A stretch of DNA of 15,127 nucleotides from UBA1140 sp964573285 (GTDB taxonomy: Bacteria > Campylobacterota > Campylobacteria > Campylobacterales > Sulfurovaceae). Below, piece after piece: positions 1 through 6,758 of the stretch. The notes below the pieces were generated by a model that saw nothing but the letters and a program-made list of their open reading frames with translations, was not told the DNA's origin and ran no database searches. How positions within the stretch are numbered: position 1 is the stretch's first letter; every line of letters begins with the position of its first letter. The translations under genes were made by a program, and so were the position numbers. Location: the NCBI GenBank assembly GCA_964573285.1, contig CAZNJD010000068.1, forward strand, positions 1 to 15,127, given 5' to 3'.

Positions 1-343
1 TTACAGAGTAAACCTTTTTGACTTTGGCGTAACCTTTGCCTTTTTTGATATACTCTGTAATTAGCTTCGATACACCAAAGAGCATTCTATGAAAATAGTC
101 TATCTCACTACTATGCTGAACCTCTATTAAGATAAGCTCATCATTCTCATTTTTGGCTAACAAATCAACTCTATTAAACTTATCATCCTCAGTCTCTTGG
201 TTAGCTTCACTCTCTAATATCTCCTCTATTTTAACATCAAATTTGAGTAGTTCTGTTAAAAAACCCTCCAAAATTCCAAAGTTTGCTTTTTGTCGTAGGA
301 TTTTTTTCATAGCCCAATCGAAGCTTACAAGCTTTCTATCCAT
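1..343 (-). CDS. Rpn-family PD-(D/E)XK nuclease / putative transposase, 3' end cut by window edge
   Basis: The frame is open from the ATG at 343 through the left edge of the window, so only the N-terminal 114 codons are seen. It begins MDRKLVSFDWAMKKILRQ and carries the core pattern FNRVDLLAKNENDELILIEVQ (roughly residues 56-76). There the Asp and the Glu of the E-V-Q motif match the PD-(D/E)XK nuclease core of the Rpn / 'transposase (putative), T. denticola type' family. After this come EIDYFHRMLFGVSKLI and a Lys/Gly-rich stretch, also typical. Family members are usually about 300 residues, so most of the C-terminal part lies outside. The start is supported by AAGGAT a few bases upstream and by a promoter-like TTGGAG-17 bp-TATAAT. 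Known relatives act as recombination-promoting DNA nucleases; the role here is inferred from similarity of motifs only. It lies beside a gene-poor stretch with decayed frames, consistent with an accessory region. Confidence 0.85.
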   Translation of the reverse strand, partial: MDRKLVSFDWAMKKILRQKANFGILEGFLTELLKFDVKIEEILESEANQETEDDKFNRVDLLAKNENDELILIEVQHSSEIDYFHRMLFGVSKLITEYIKKGKGYAKVKKVYSV

Positions 344-801
344 TTTTTATCCTTTTTGAGAGGATTATAACATATTTTGACTCGCTCCAAATATTAAGTA
401 TCCTAAATCGCTTTATCTTTGCTACTAACTAACTTCTTATAATCACTCTGACTGTGCATTAGCAAATTATTTATAAAATTATCGTACTCATTTATCATTA
501 CATATATCAAAATAGATAGAGCTTTAGCCTCTTCAAAAAATAGTTTTTAGATTATAATAAGCTCTAATAATAAGTTAAGATATACAACTATCAATGTGGT
601 AGTTGCAAACAAGAGGTTAGTAGTGTTTATGTTATCTTGTCAGAAAAACCATTAACTCAAAATATTATGGAGACTAAAGGGCTTAATATTAAGAGAGATA
701 GTAGCGTTGGGATGAGAGCATTTAGGCATAAGACAATTGTTAGAGTGGAGTTTACTATTATATAGTTTACATTGAATAAGCATTTTTTTTATAAAGATAA
801 G
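344..801. other. 458-bp gap without an intact gene; two probable gene remnants
   Basis: No complete gene with a credible start was found. Two open frames stand out. On the minus strand, 403-546 reads LFFEEAKALSILIYVMINEY and continues to a stop, 47 codons with no initiator near its beginning. On the plus strand, 574-765 reads VKIYNYQCGSCKQEVSSVYV, continues with RAFRHKTIVRVEFTII and stops, 63 codons containing a CxxC pair but no ATG/GTG/TTG at its front. Both look more protein-like than random AT-rich sequence, and the second is locally richer in G than its surroundings. I recognise neither. They are best read as decayed ends of lost genes next to a nuclease/transposase-type gene. No tRNA or terminator was seen in the gap. 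Confidence 0.45.
364..392 (-). promoter_or_regulatory. Putative sigma70 promoter of the Rpn-type gene
   Basis: On the minus strand, TATAAT (364-369) is preceded by TTGGAG (387-392) with exactly 17 bp between them. The expected transcription start falls about 14 bases before the ATG, leaving a short leader with an AAGGAT ribosome site. This rests on sequence pattern only. Confidence 0.45.
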
Positions 802-2175
802 CTATAAGCCCATCTTTCCAGGGTTTAAAATGTTATTAGGGTCAAAAGCCTTTTTGATATTTTTAAAAAGTTCTAACTCTTCATCACTAAATGCTATTCC
901 CATAAATGGAGCTTTGCTAGTACCTATACCGTGTTCACCACTAAGTGTACCACCCATATCTACTACTAGTTGAAATATCTCTTCTATAGCTTTATGTCCT
1001 TCATCTATTTGAGATATATCTATCATTACATTTACATGAATATTTCCATCCCCTGCATGACCGAAACATGGAATTTTGAAACCATATTTATCTCCTATAG
1101 CATATATCTCTTTTAATGCTTTAGGTAACATAGACCTTGGGACTGATATATCCTCATTGAGCTTTTTATTCCCAAAGATAGTAATAGATTGTGAAGCATT
1201 TTTTCGTGCATACCATAACTCTTTGACCTCTTCTTCGTTTTTGGCTATTCTAAATTCTGTTGTACCATTTTCTTTAAATGATTGCTCTAGTGTTTGGAGT
1301 TGAAAATCTATCTCTTCTGGTACATTTCCATCTACATCTCCCACCAAAACTCCACCTGCATCTTTTGGTAAATCTACACCTAGTTTTTCTATTAATGCTT
1401 GTATAACTAGTTTATCCAAAAACTCCATAGCTACAGGATTAGCTCCAGCTGAGAGTGATTTGAAAACGGCATTCATAGCATTATCAACACTTGGAAAAAC
1501 TCCCATATATGTTTTTTTGTATTTTGGTTTTGGGATAAGTTTAAGTGTAAGTTCTGTTAGTACTGCCAAAGTACCCTCTGATGCAATTAAAATACCTGCT
1601 ACATTATATCCTGCTACATCTTTGATTGTTCGTTTACCTGCTCGAATAATATCGCCATTTGTCCGAACAGCTCTTAGAGCCATTACAAAATCTTTGGTAA
1701 TACCATATTTTGCAGCTCTCATACCACCTGCATTTTCACTAACATTTCCTCCCAAAGTAGAGTACTCTTCACTAGCAGGGTCAGGTGGATAAAATAGTCC
1801 TAACTCTTCAACATGTTTTTGCAAATCCATATTTATTACACCTGGTTGAACTACTGCCACCATATTTTCGGTATCAATCTCCAAAATTTTGTTCATATGT
1901 TTTTCCATAGCAAGGATTATTCCACCATTAGTAGGTAATGCCCCACCTGTAAATCCACTTCCTGCACCTCTTGCTGTAATTATAATTTGGTGTTCATTAC
2001 AATATTTGAGTATATCTCTTACATCTTGTTCATGTCGTGGAAATATAACTGCATCTGGTTCAAATCGTGTTCTAGTAGCGTCATAGCTATATGCTATCAT
2101 ATGGGCTTTGTCATTATAGATATTTTCGCTACCTACTATATCTGTAAATGCTTTTAGATATTTTTTCTCTATCAT
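802..2175 (-). CDS. glcD: FAD-linked 2-hydroxyacid (glycolate/D-lactate) dehydrogenase subunit, GlcD family
   Basis: 457 residues, the full family length. The N-terminal half is a PCMH-type FAD-binding domain with the PP-loop TARGAGSGFTGGALP (about residues 67-81) and GGNVSENAGGMRAAKYG downstream. The C-terminal FAD-oxidase domain carries CFGHAGDGNIHVN and SGEHGIG (Glu414-His415), the substrate and flavin site motifs of D-lactate/glycolate dehydrogenases. Family members oxidise D-2-hydroxyacids and pass electrons to quinone or a partner iron-sulfur subunit; no glcE/glcF partner lies in this window, so the exact substrate is not determined. The ATG overlaps the stop of the upstream pgbA-like gene in an ATGA arrangement, so the two are translationally coupled. 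The ribosome site is weak, which fits coupling. The glcD-pgbA adjacency recalls Helicobacter. Confidence 0.9.
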   Translation of the reverse strand: MIEKKYLKAFTDIVGSENIYNDKAHMIAYSYDATRTRFEPDAVIFPRHEQDVRDILKYCNEHQIIITARGAGSGFTGGALPTNGGIILAMEKHMNKILEIDTENMVAVVQPGVINMDLQKHVEELGLFYPPDPASEEYSTLGGNVSENAGGMRAAKYGITKDFVMALRAVRTNGDIIRAGKRTIKDVAGYNVAGILIASEGTLAVLTELTLKLIPKPKYKKTYMGVFPSVDNAMNAVFKSLSAGANPVAMEFLDKLVIQALIEKLGVDLPKDAGGVLVGDVDGNVPEEIDFQLQTLEQSFKENGTTEFRIAKNEEEVKELWYARKNASQSITIFGNKKLNEDISVPRSMLPKALKEIYAIGDKYGFKIPCFGHAGDGNIHVNVMIDISQIDEGHKAIEEIFQLVVDMGGTLSGEHGIGTSKAPFMGIAFSDEELELFKNIKKAFDPNNILNPGKMGL

Positions 2176-2867
2176 TTGATTTTCTCTATACCTTTATAAT
2201 ATGGTAGAAACTTTTTTTTATCATTTTCACTAAATATATCTGTACTTATTTGTTCAAATCTAGCATAAAACGGAGATTGTACTTTATTATTTATAGGAGT
2301 TCTTATAGATATTCTTCTTAGATAGTTACCACTTATTGGGTCTAAAATTCTTAGTCCATCTTTTGCAACTATTGCAACTAATCCGATTTGTGTCTCTATT
2401 GCAAACTCTTTTAGATTTTTTTTAGTTATTTTGTCTTTATCTTTGTTTATAAGAAATGAGGCATACATATCTGGATGTATCCAAACTTTTTTGATAGATT
2501 TGGTTATATTGCTATAGCTTTGTTCATTAGGAGCAATGAGTAGTACATTATCATATAGATTTCCAAATATAACTTGGTCGCCCTGTTTCAAATCTGTTTT
2601 GATGGTTGGCAAATTCTCATGTTTGAGCATACTGTAGCTACCAATAGTAGCCTTAGTGCCTCCTTGACTAATAGCAGTATGAGTAATAGCAAAAAGTCCA
2701 TTACCATAACTATGTATAACTATACCACTTCTACCTTTTGGGATAGTATTTGTCAAAATAATCTCTTTTTTGTTATTAATTGCTTGAATAGTTGTTTCTA
2801 TTCGTTGTGGTAAGTCACTTGATATTAATAGCAATGGAGTTAATATCATTAATATGATTTTTTTCAT
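2172..2867 (-). CDS. Secreted/periplasmic protein with PgbA-type (plasminogen-binding) N-terminal domain
   Basis: 231 residues. It starts with a Sec signal peptide (MKKIILMILTPLLLISS, no lipobox Cys) and then a beta-rich body. Segments such as GIVIHSYGNGLFAITHTA, a conserved-looking ISQGGTKATI and DQVIFGNLYDNVLLIAPN fit the N-terminal domain of Helicobacter PgbA. The H. pylori protein is about twice as long because of a charged coiled-coil C-terminus, which is absent here. In a likely free-living relative, plasminogen binding is improbable as the native role. The conserved domain and the coupling to glcD suggest a general envelope function, which is unknown. AAGGAAA sits 5 bases before the ATG, and a TATAAT lies in the 48-base gap upstream. 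Family assignment is by recalled resemblance and gene neighbour. Confidence 0.65.
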   Translation of the reverse strand: MKKIILMILTPLLLISSDLPQRIETTIQAINNKKEIILTNTIPKGRSGIVIHSYGNGLFAITHTAISQGGTKATIGSYSMLKHENLPTIKTDLKQGDQVIFGNLYDNVLLIAPNEQSYSNITKSIKKVWIHPDMYASFLINKDKDKITKKNLKEFAIETQIGLVAIVAKDGLRILDPISGNYLRRISIRTPINNKVQSPFYARFEQISTDIFSENDKKKFLPYYKGIEKIK

Positions 2868-2889
2868 TTTTTTCCTTGATGGATTAATT

Positions 2890-2907
2890 AAGTGTACGAT
2901 TATACTT
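2890..2907 (-). promoter_or_regulatory. Putative -10 box inside a short palindrome upstream of the pgbA-like gene
   Basis: On the minus strand a TATAAT (2899-2904) precedes the pgbA-like start by about 30 bases. It sits within an imperfect inverted repeat, AAGTGTA (2890-2896) facing TATACTT (2901-2907), with 6 of 7 positions pairing. No good -35 is visible. It suggests that pgbA-glcD can be transcribed independently of the cob genes upstream. Confidence 0.35.
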
Positions 2908-2915
2908 GTAAAAAA

Positions 2916-3344
2916 TTAAAGAGTACTTGATTGGACATTTTTCATAATTTCAAACCAATTTCTTGAAAAATTTTTTCGGATATAACTCTCATGATGAGGT
3001 ACTAAACAACCTGAACAGTTTTGATGAATGGCATTATCAGTTTTGAATTGGTCTCCATCTTTTGAGTTGATATTACATTTGCTAAAGAGAGTCCTATTTT
3101 CTACCTTTTTAAAGCCATTATCATTAAATCTAAAATTAGGACATGCACATAGATAACAGTTTAGGTTTTCTATATCATGACATTTTTTGTTTTTGGCATA
3201 TAGTGGGCAGAAGTAGGGTTCATTCTGTACCATATTTTCAAATCTAAAATATTCTATAACCTCTTGATTATTTAGATGTGATAATTTTTCTATTATTTTA
3301 TAATGTTTCTCTCCATGGGATTGGAACCAGCTATTATAACTCAT
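2916..3344 (-). CDS. Stand-alone cysteine-rich putative metal-binding protein (cobamide-associated 'cysteine-rich small domain')
   Basis: 142 residues with eight Cys (46, 55, 63, 66, 68, 90, 110, 113) and nearby His56, His107, His117 and His118. The order YFCPLY...C...NLNCYLCACPNFR...C...I..NCSGCLVPHH matches the cysteine-rich small domain (zinc-finger-like, Pfam PF04071 as I recall) that occurs beside or fused to cobamide genes. The first 40 residues are a non-Cys extension (YNSWFQSHGEKHYKIIEKLS). A near-perfect Shine-Dalgarno (AAGGAGAT) lies 5 bases before the ATG. It follows cobS by 18 bases and closes the cob part of the operon. A domain of this type forms the C-terminus of the Methanosarcina mazei CobD, where bound iron was reported to matter for activity. 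I infer it binds metal and supports the CobD-type enzyme or kinase of this operon; a direct catalytic role is not excluded. Confidence 0.75.
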   Translation of the reverse strand: MSYNSWFQSHGEKHYKIIEKLSHLNNQEVIEYFRFENMVQNEPYFCPLYAKNKKCHDIENLNCYLCACPNFRFNDNGFKKVENRTLFSKCNINSKDGDQFKTDNAIHQNCSGCLVPHHESYIRKNFSRNWFEIMKNVQSSTL

Positions 3345-3362
3345 ATATCTCCTTTTTAGGAA

Positions 3363-4103
3363 TTATAGCCAAAAAGCTATAATCAAAAATAATAAAAGCT
3401 CAACTCCTTCCAAAGAAGCACCCAATACATCACCATTTATAAATCCAAGTCTCTTACCTAAATATATAGCTATTCCCAAAGCTAAAGCAAACCCAAATAC
3501 CATAAGTATTATAAAAAATGGAGTCAATAGCGTACCAATTAGAAGTGATAATATAAATGTTCCAATGAGATATTGCCAACTTAACGCATTTTTTAGCTGT
3601 GTAACAAAGAGTGATTTAAAATCTAAACTATCTATTAGTACTACCAAAGAGAGCCGACTAATAATCAAGACAGATATAAATTCTAAATATAGATGATGAT
3701 TGAGTAGGTAAACTATACCTGCTATTTTCATAAGAGTATAACCTAATGCATATAATACTCCTATAGCTCCTACTGTTGACTCTTTGATAATTTTGAATGC
3801 ATCTTTGCCACATCTTTTAGCATATATTGCGTCAGCTACATCTATAATTGCTTCAGTATGTATAAATCCATATAGCATCATATAAACTACGCTCGATACA
3901 ATAGCCCCATACCAACCCAAATGAGATAAAAGTATAAAAAGCATAACTGTAATAGCACCTAATATTAGTCCAACAAAAGGTAAAAAGAAGAGCATACTCC
4001 CTAATATTTTTGGAGTAGATAACTCATCACTAGATTTAAAAGATATAGGAATAGCAGAAAAATATGATAAAGAAAATTTGACTCCTAGATAAAACTCTCG
4101 CAT
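3363..4103 (-). CDS. cobS: Adenosylcobinamide-GDP ribazoletransferase (cobalamin synthase)
   Basis: 246 residues, the family length, with about six hydrophobic membrane spans. CobS joins adenosylcobinamide-GDP to alpha-ribazole (phosphate), the final joining step of cobamide synthesis, in the inner membrane. Family landmarks are an early LPFVGLILGA, then GFIHTEAIIDVADAIYA (about residues 79-95), KIIKESTVGAIGVL, and NGDVLGA near the C-terminus. The metal-binding signature is usually H-L-D-G-L-x-D-x-x-D; here it reads H-T-E-A-I-I-D-x-x-D, keeping His82, Asp88 and Asp91 but with Glu in place of the first Asp. The ATG overlaps the end of the cobD-type gene by 19 bases and has an excellent GGAGG 4 bases upstream, which fixes the start. 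Confidence 0.92.
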   Translation of the reverse strand: MREFYLGVKFSLSYFSAIPISFKSSDELSTPKILGSMLFFLPFVGLILGAITVMLFILLSHLGWYGAIVSSVVYMMLYGFIHTEAIIDVADAIYAKRCGKDAFKIIKESTVGAIGVLYALGYTLMKIAGIVYLLNHHLYLEFISVLIISRLSLVVLIDSLDFKSLFVTQLKNALSWQYLIGTFILSLLIGTLLTPFFIILMVFGFALALGIAIYLGKRLGFINGDVLGASLEGVELLLFLIIAFWL

Positions 4104-5098
4104 AGAGCCTCCATTAGTTTATCTATAACTAAATCATCTTTTATTGCAATACGAACGAAACTACTATCCAAAAAATCAAAATTATAACACTCTCGTATCA
4201 TTATTTTATATGGTATGAGTCTCTTTTGAAACTCTTGTGATTTTATATCTTTTAGTTTTATTAAAACATAGTTTGCAGATGATGGATAGACCTTTTCTAT
4301 ATATCTACTTCTCCTTAAAATTTCTATAACTCTATCTCTATTCTTCTGATTTACAATTATTGATTTTTGATTAAACTCACTATCTTTTAGTGCTGATTGT
4401 ATATATGCACTATCAAATTCTGAAATCTTCCAAAGAGGTTCTTTTCCGTGTATATCTTCTATATTTTGATTATTTGAGATTATAGCTCCAATACGAATAC
4501 CAGCAGAACCATAAAATTTAGTCATAGATTTTATAATATATAATTTGTTGTAACTATTTATATACTTTATAGCTGACTGAAAATATGTAAAATCTAAAAA
4601 TGATTCATCTATTAATATAGTTGCATTTTTATCTATCCATTTTTTTAGAAGTGGATAGATATTATAAAACTCTCCATCAGGAGTAGATGGATTTACAAAA
4701 ACAACCAATGAGTTCTCTTTTATCTCTTGATATATATTATCAAATCTATTTATATATTGAATATTGTATCCATTTAAAATGGCTGATTTCTTATATTCTA
4801 AATAGAGAGGTGCATATAATGAACACTCTGTTAACTCAAATTCTCTAAAGAGCGAATAGATAGCTGTTGATGCTCCATTAAATAGCTCTAGTTGATTAAT
4901 ATTTATATTATAATTTTTGGCAATAGCCTTTTTTAGATTATTATAATTTGGATAGGATAAAATATCTAAATTATTTAAATCTATATCTATTTTGGGTTTA
5001 ATAAAATTGATATTAGATGATAAGTCTATTATTTCATCTTTTTTACATCTAATATCTTTGGCAAACTCTGTTATATCTCCACCATGTTTAAAATTCAT
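4085..5098 (-). CDS. cobD: CobD/CobC-type PLP-dependent threonine-phosphate decarboxylase (class I/II aminotransferase fold)
   Basis: 337 residues, slightly shorter than Salmonella CobD. The N-terminal FKHGGDITEFAK is characteristic of CobD/CobC. The PLP site is Lys194 in IIKSMTKFYGSAGIRIG, with Asp164 (LIDESF) for the pyridine nitrogen. The usual N-P-x-N-P-T-G loop reads NPSTPDG (136-142), a local departure. CobD decarboxylates L-threonine phosphate to (R)-1-aminopropan-2-yl phosphate, which CbiB attaches to adenosylcobyrate. An enzyme of this type in Sulfurospirillum is reported to work on serine phosphate to make nor-cobamides, so the substrate should not be assumed. It lacks the C-terminal cysteine-rich domain of the archaeal type, which is a separate gene downstream of cobS. 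The start codon overlaps the kinase stop in an ATGA, with GGAG 6 bases upstream. Confidence 0.87.
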   Translation of the reverse strand: MNFKHGGDITEFAKDIRCKKDEIIDLSSNINFIKPKIDIDLNNLDILSYPNYNNLKKAIAKNYNININQLELFNGASTAIYSLFREFELTECSLYAPLYLEYKKSAILNGYNIQYINRFDNIYQEIKENSLVVFVNPSTPDGEFYNIYPLLKKWIDKNATILIDESFLDFTYFQSAIKYINSYNKLYIIKSMTKFYGSAGIRIGAIISNNQNIEDIHGKEPLWKISEFDSAYIQSALKDSEFNQKSIIVNQKNRDRVIEILRRSRYIEKVYPSSANYVLIKLKDIKSQEFQKRLIPYKIMIRECYNFDFLDSSFVRIAIKDDLVIDKLMEALCESFI

Positions 5099-5880
5099 AG
5101 ATACTCCAATCGTCTCAAAAGTTCATCTCCATCACGATTAGATATAAAACGAGTAGTAGCATAATATAATAATGCATATTTGATATACTCTTCAAATAGT
5201 TGATACTCTATATCACTTTGATATGAAGTTAAAAGTATATCTACTTTTTGTCTATTTAATATATCTCCATCAAAACACCATCCAACCACAACTACAGCTA
5301 AATCAAAATGGAAATCTCCACAACAAGCATCACTAAAGTCAAATACACCACTTAGTTTATTATTTAAGAATTTACAATTATCTATAAATAGGTCTCCATG
5401 TATAATTCCATTATGATTGGGTTGTAATGATATTTTTTCAAAATGATTGAGTAAGCTTCTATTTTTAGTTAAACTTATAAGACTCTTTAACCTATCTCGC
5501 TCAAATAATCTTTCATTTTTTAGTTTAATATTTTTACTTTGATTATGAAATTTCTTTAAAAATAAAGCTATCTGTTCTATATCTTTGGATATTGGATTTG
5601 ATATAATCTTTCCTTTGATTTGAGTATAAATAACTACTTGATGATTGTTTATTTGAAAATTATCTATTATTTGTGGTATGCATAGCTCTTTTAAACTATT
5701 AAGTAATCTTATCTCACTCTCTATAGTTATAAATGGTCTATTTAATTCAAAAAGTTTTAATACATATTTATCATCTAATAGATAAACAGATGCCATAACT
5801 CCATGAGTAGTTGGGATTAGTTTATAGGATTGATATTTTGTAGGTAGTTGTGATGAGGTTATAATATCTTTTACACCCAT
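5095..5880 (-). CDS. Homoserine-kinase/APH-like kinase; candidate L-threonine kinase of cobamide synthesis
   Basis: 261 residues with an aminoglycoside-phosphotransferase/protein-kinase-like fold. Visible elements, numbered from the chosen start, are Lys42 (YVLKLFE, ATP lysine), the catalytic loop IIHGDLFIDN with Asp163 and Asn168, and the metal Asp181 in GVFDFSDACCGDFHFDLA followed by GWCFDG. This C-lobe (HGDLF-DN...G-x-x-DF-x-x-AC...DLA...WC) closely follows ThrB type II homoserine kinases rather than drug kinases. It sits between cbiB and cobD, overlapping both. CobD needs L-threonine phosphate and no GHMP-type PduX is present, so phosphorylation of L-threonine (or serine) is the natural inference; aminopropanol kinase is the alternative. 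The ATG at 5925 lacks a ribosome site and would add 15 odd residues. The ATG at 5880 has AGGT 8 bases upstream and overlaps the cbiB stop by 10 bases, so I prefer it. Confidence 0.72.
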   Translation of the reverse strand: MGVKDIITSSQLPTKYQSYKLIPTTHGVMASVYLLDDKYVLKLFELNRPFITIESEIRLLNSLKELCIPQIIDNFQINNHQVVIYTQIKGKIISNPISKDIEQIALFLKKFHNQSKNIKLKNERLFERDRLKSLISLTKNRSLLNHFEKISLQPNHNGIIHGDLFIDNCKFLNNKLSGVFDFSDACCGDFHFDLAVVVVGWCFDGDILNRQKVDILLTSYQSDIEYQLFEEYIKYALLYYATTRFISNRDGDELLRRLEYL

Positions 5881-6758
5881 ATTGCAATACCTAAAATTAG
5901 AATAATAGATATATCTAATCTCCATTGGAACGAAAGAGCTTTTAAAATATCCTCTTTTGTTATTTCTACTCTACCTTCTCCAAACCAAGCCTTTTTCTTA
6001 AGCTTTCCAAAATAAAAGGTATCTCCACCAAGTCTAATTCCAAGAGCTAAAGCCATAGCAGATATAGCCATTCCTGCATTTGGACTATCATGTTTTTTAC
6101 CATATTTATAAAACTCCATCAAAGCCTTTTTGCTACCCATTAAAATAGCAATTAGAATAGCTGTAATTCTGGCAGGTATATAATTTAATATATCATCTAT
6201 TATAGCAGAGACTTTACCAAATCTTTCATATCTCTCATTTCTATATCCTACCATTGAGTCTAGTGTATTTATTGCTTTATATATAAAAGCACCATCTATC
6301 CCAAATAAAATTAGATAAAATAGTGGTGCTATTACTCCATCATTTAGATTTTCAGCATAAGTCTCTATTGAGGCTTTGTTTATCTCTGATGGACTTAGAT
6401 ATTTGGTATCTCTACTAACTAGATATTTTATATGAGTAGGATTATCTATAATATCTTTGACTGAATTATAAAGCATTTTTGCAGATATAGTAGTAGATGC
6501 GACTATACTAAATAGTAGAATTTGGATATAGATATTGGGCATATAATCTATATATATTGTAATAGAGTGTATAAATAAAAAGGTTAAAGCTATAAGTGTA
6601 ATACTCAAAAAAGCTCCTCTTTTTATATCATCTTTATAAAATTTCTCTTCAAACCATTTTATATACTCTCCCATATATACCACAGGGTGTTTTTGGGAGC
6701 TAAATTCACCAAAAATCTTGTCTATTAAATATGCAAATAGTGCTACCTCAACAAACAT
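5871..6758 (-). CDS. cbiB: Adenosylcobinamide-phosphate synthase (CbiB), integral membrane
   Basis: 295 residues with several membrane spans. CbiB attaches aminopropanol phosphate (or another aminoalcohol phosphate) to adenosylcobyrate, giving adenosylcobinamide phosphate. Signatures in order are HPVVYMG near residues 24-30; RDTKYLSPSEINKASIE leading into YAENLNDGVIAPLFY; YKAINTLDSMVGYRNERY; DDILNYIPARI; and DSPNAGMAISAMALALGIRL ending in GGDTFYFG. All are strongly conserved in the family. (Salmonella calls this cbiB; the Pseudomonas naming uses cobD, so names differ between databases.) Its start overlaps the end of cobQ by 11 bases, with AAGGAT about 9 bases upstream, and its stop overlaps the kinase start, so it is part of one polycistronic unit. 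Confidence 0.95.
   Translation of the reverse strand: MFVEVALFAYLIDKIFGEFSSQKHPVVYMGEYIKWFEEKFYKDDIKRGAFLSITLIALTFLFIHSITIYIDYMPNIYIQILLFSIVASTTISAKMLYNSVKDIIDNPTHIKYLVSRDTKYLSPSEINKASIETYAENLNDGVIAPLFYLILFGIDGAFIYKAINTLDSMVGYRNERYERFGKVSAIIDDILNYIPARITAILIAILMGSKKALMEFYKYGKKHDSPNAGMAISAMALALGIRLGGDTFYFGKLKKKAWFGEGRVEITKEDILKALSFQWRLDISIILILGIAIWV

Noticed and set aside
153..359. Plus-strand 68-codon frame
   Set aside because: It is antisense to the partial Rpn-type gene, which has family motifs and a ribosome site; the plus frame has neither.
776..803. T8 run after the glcD stop as a terminator
   Set aside because: No stable stem precedes the run in the direction of transcription.
5881..5925. 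Longer start (ATG at 5925) for the kinase
   Set aside because: No ribosome site precedes it and the added residues are the out-of-frame reading of the cbiB 3' end; the ATG at 5880 is better supported.
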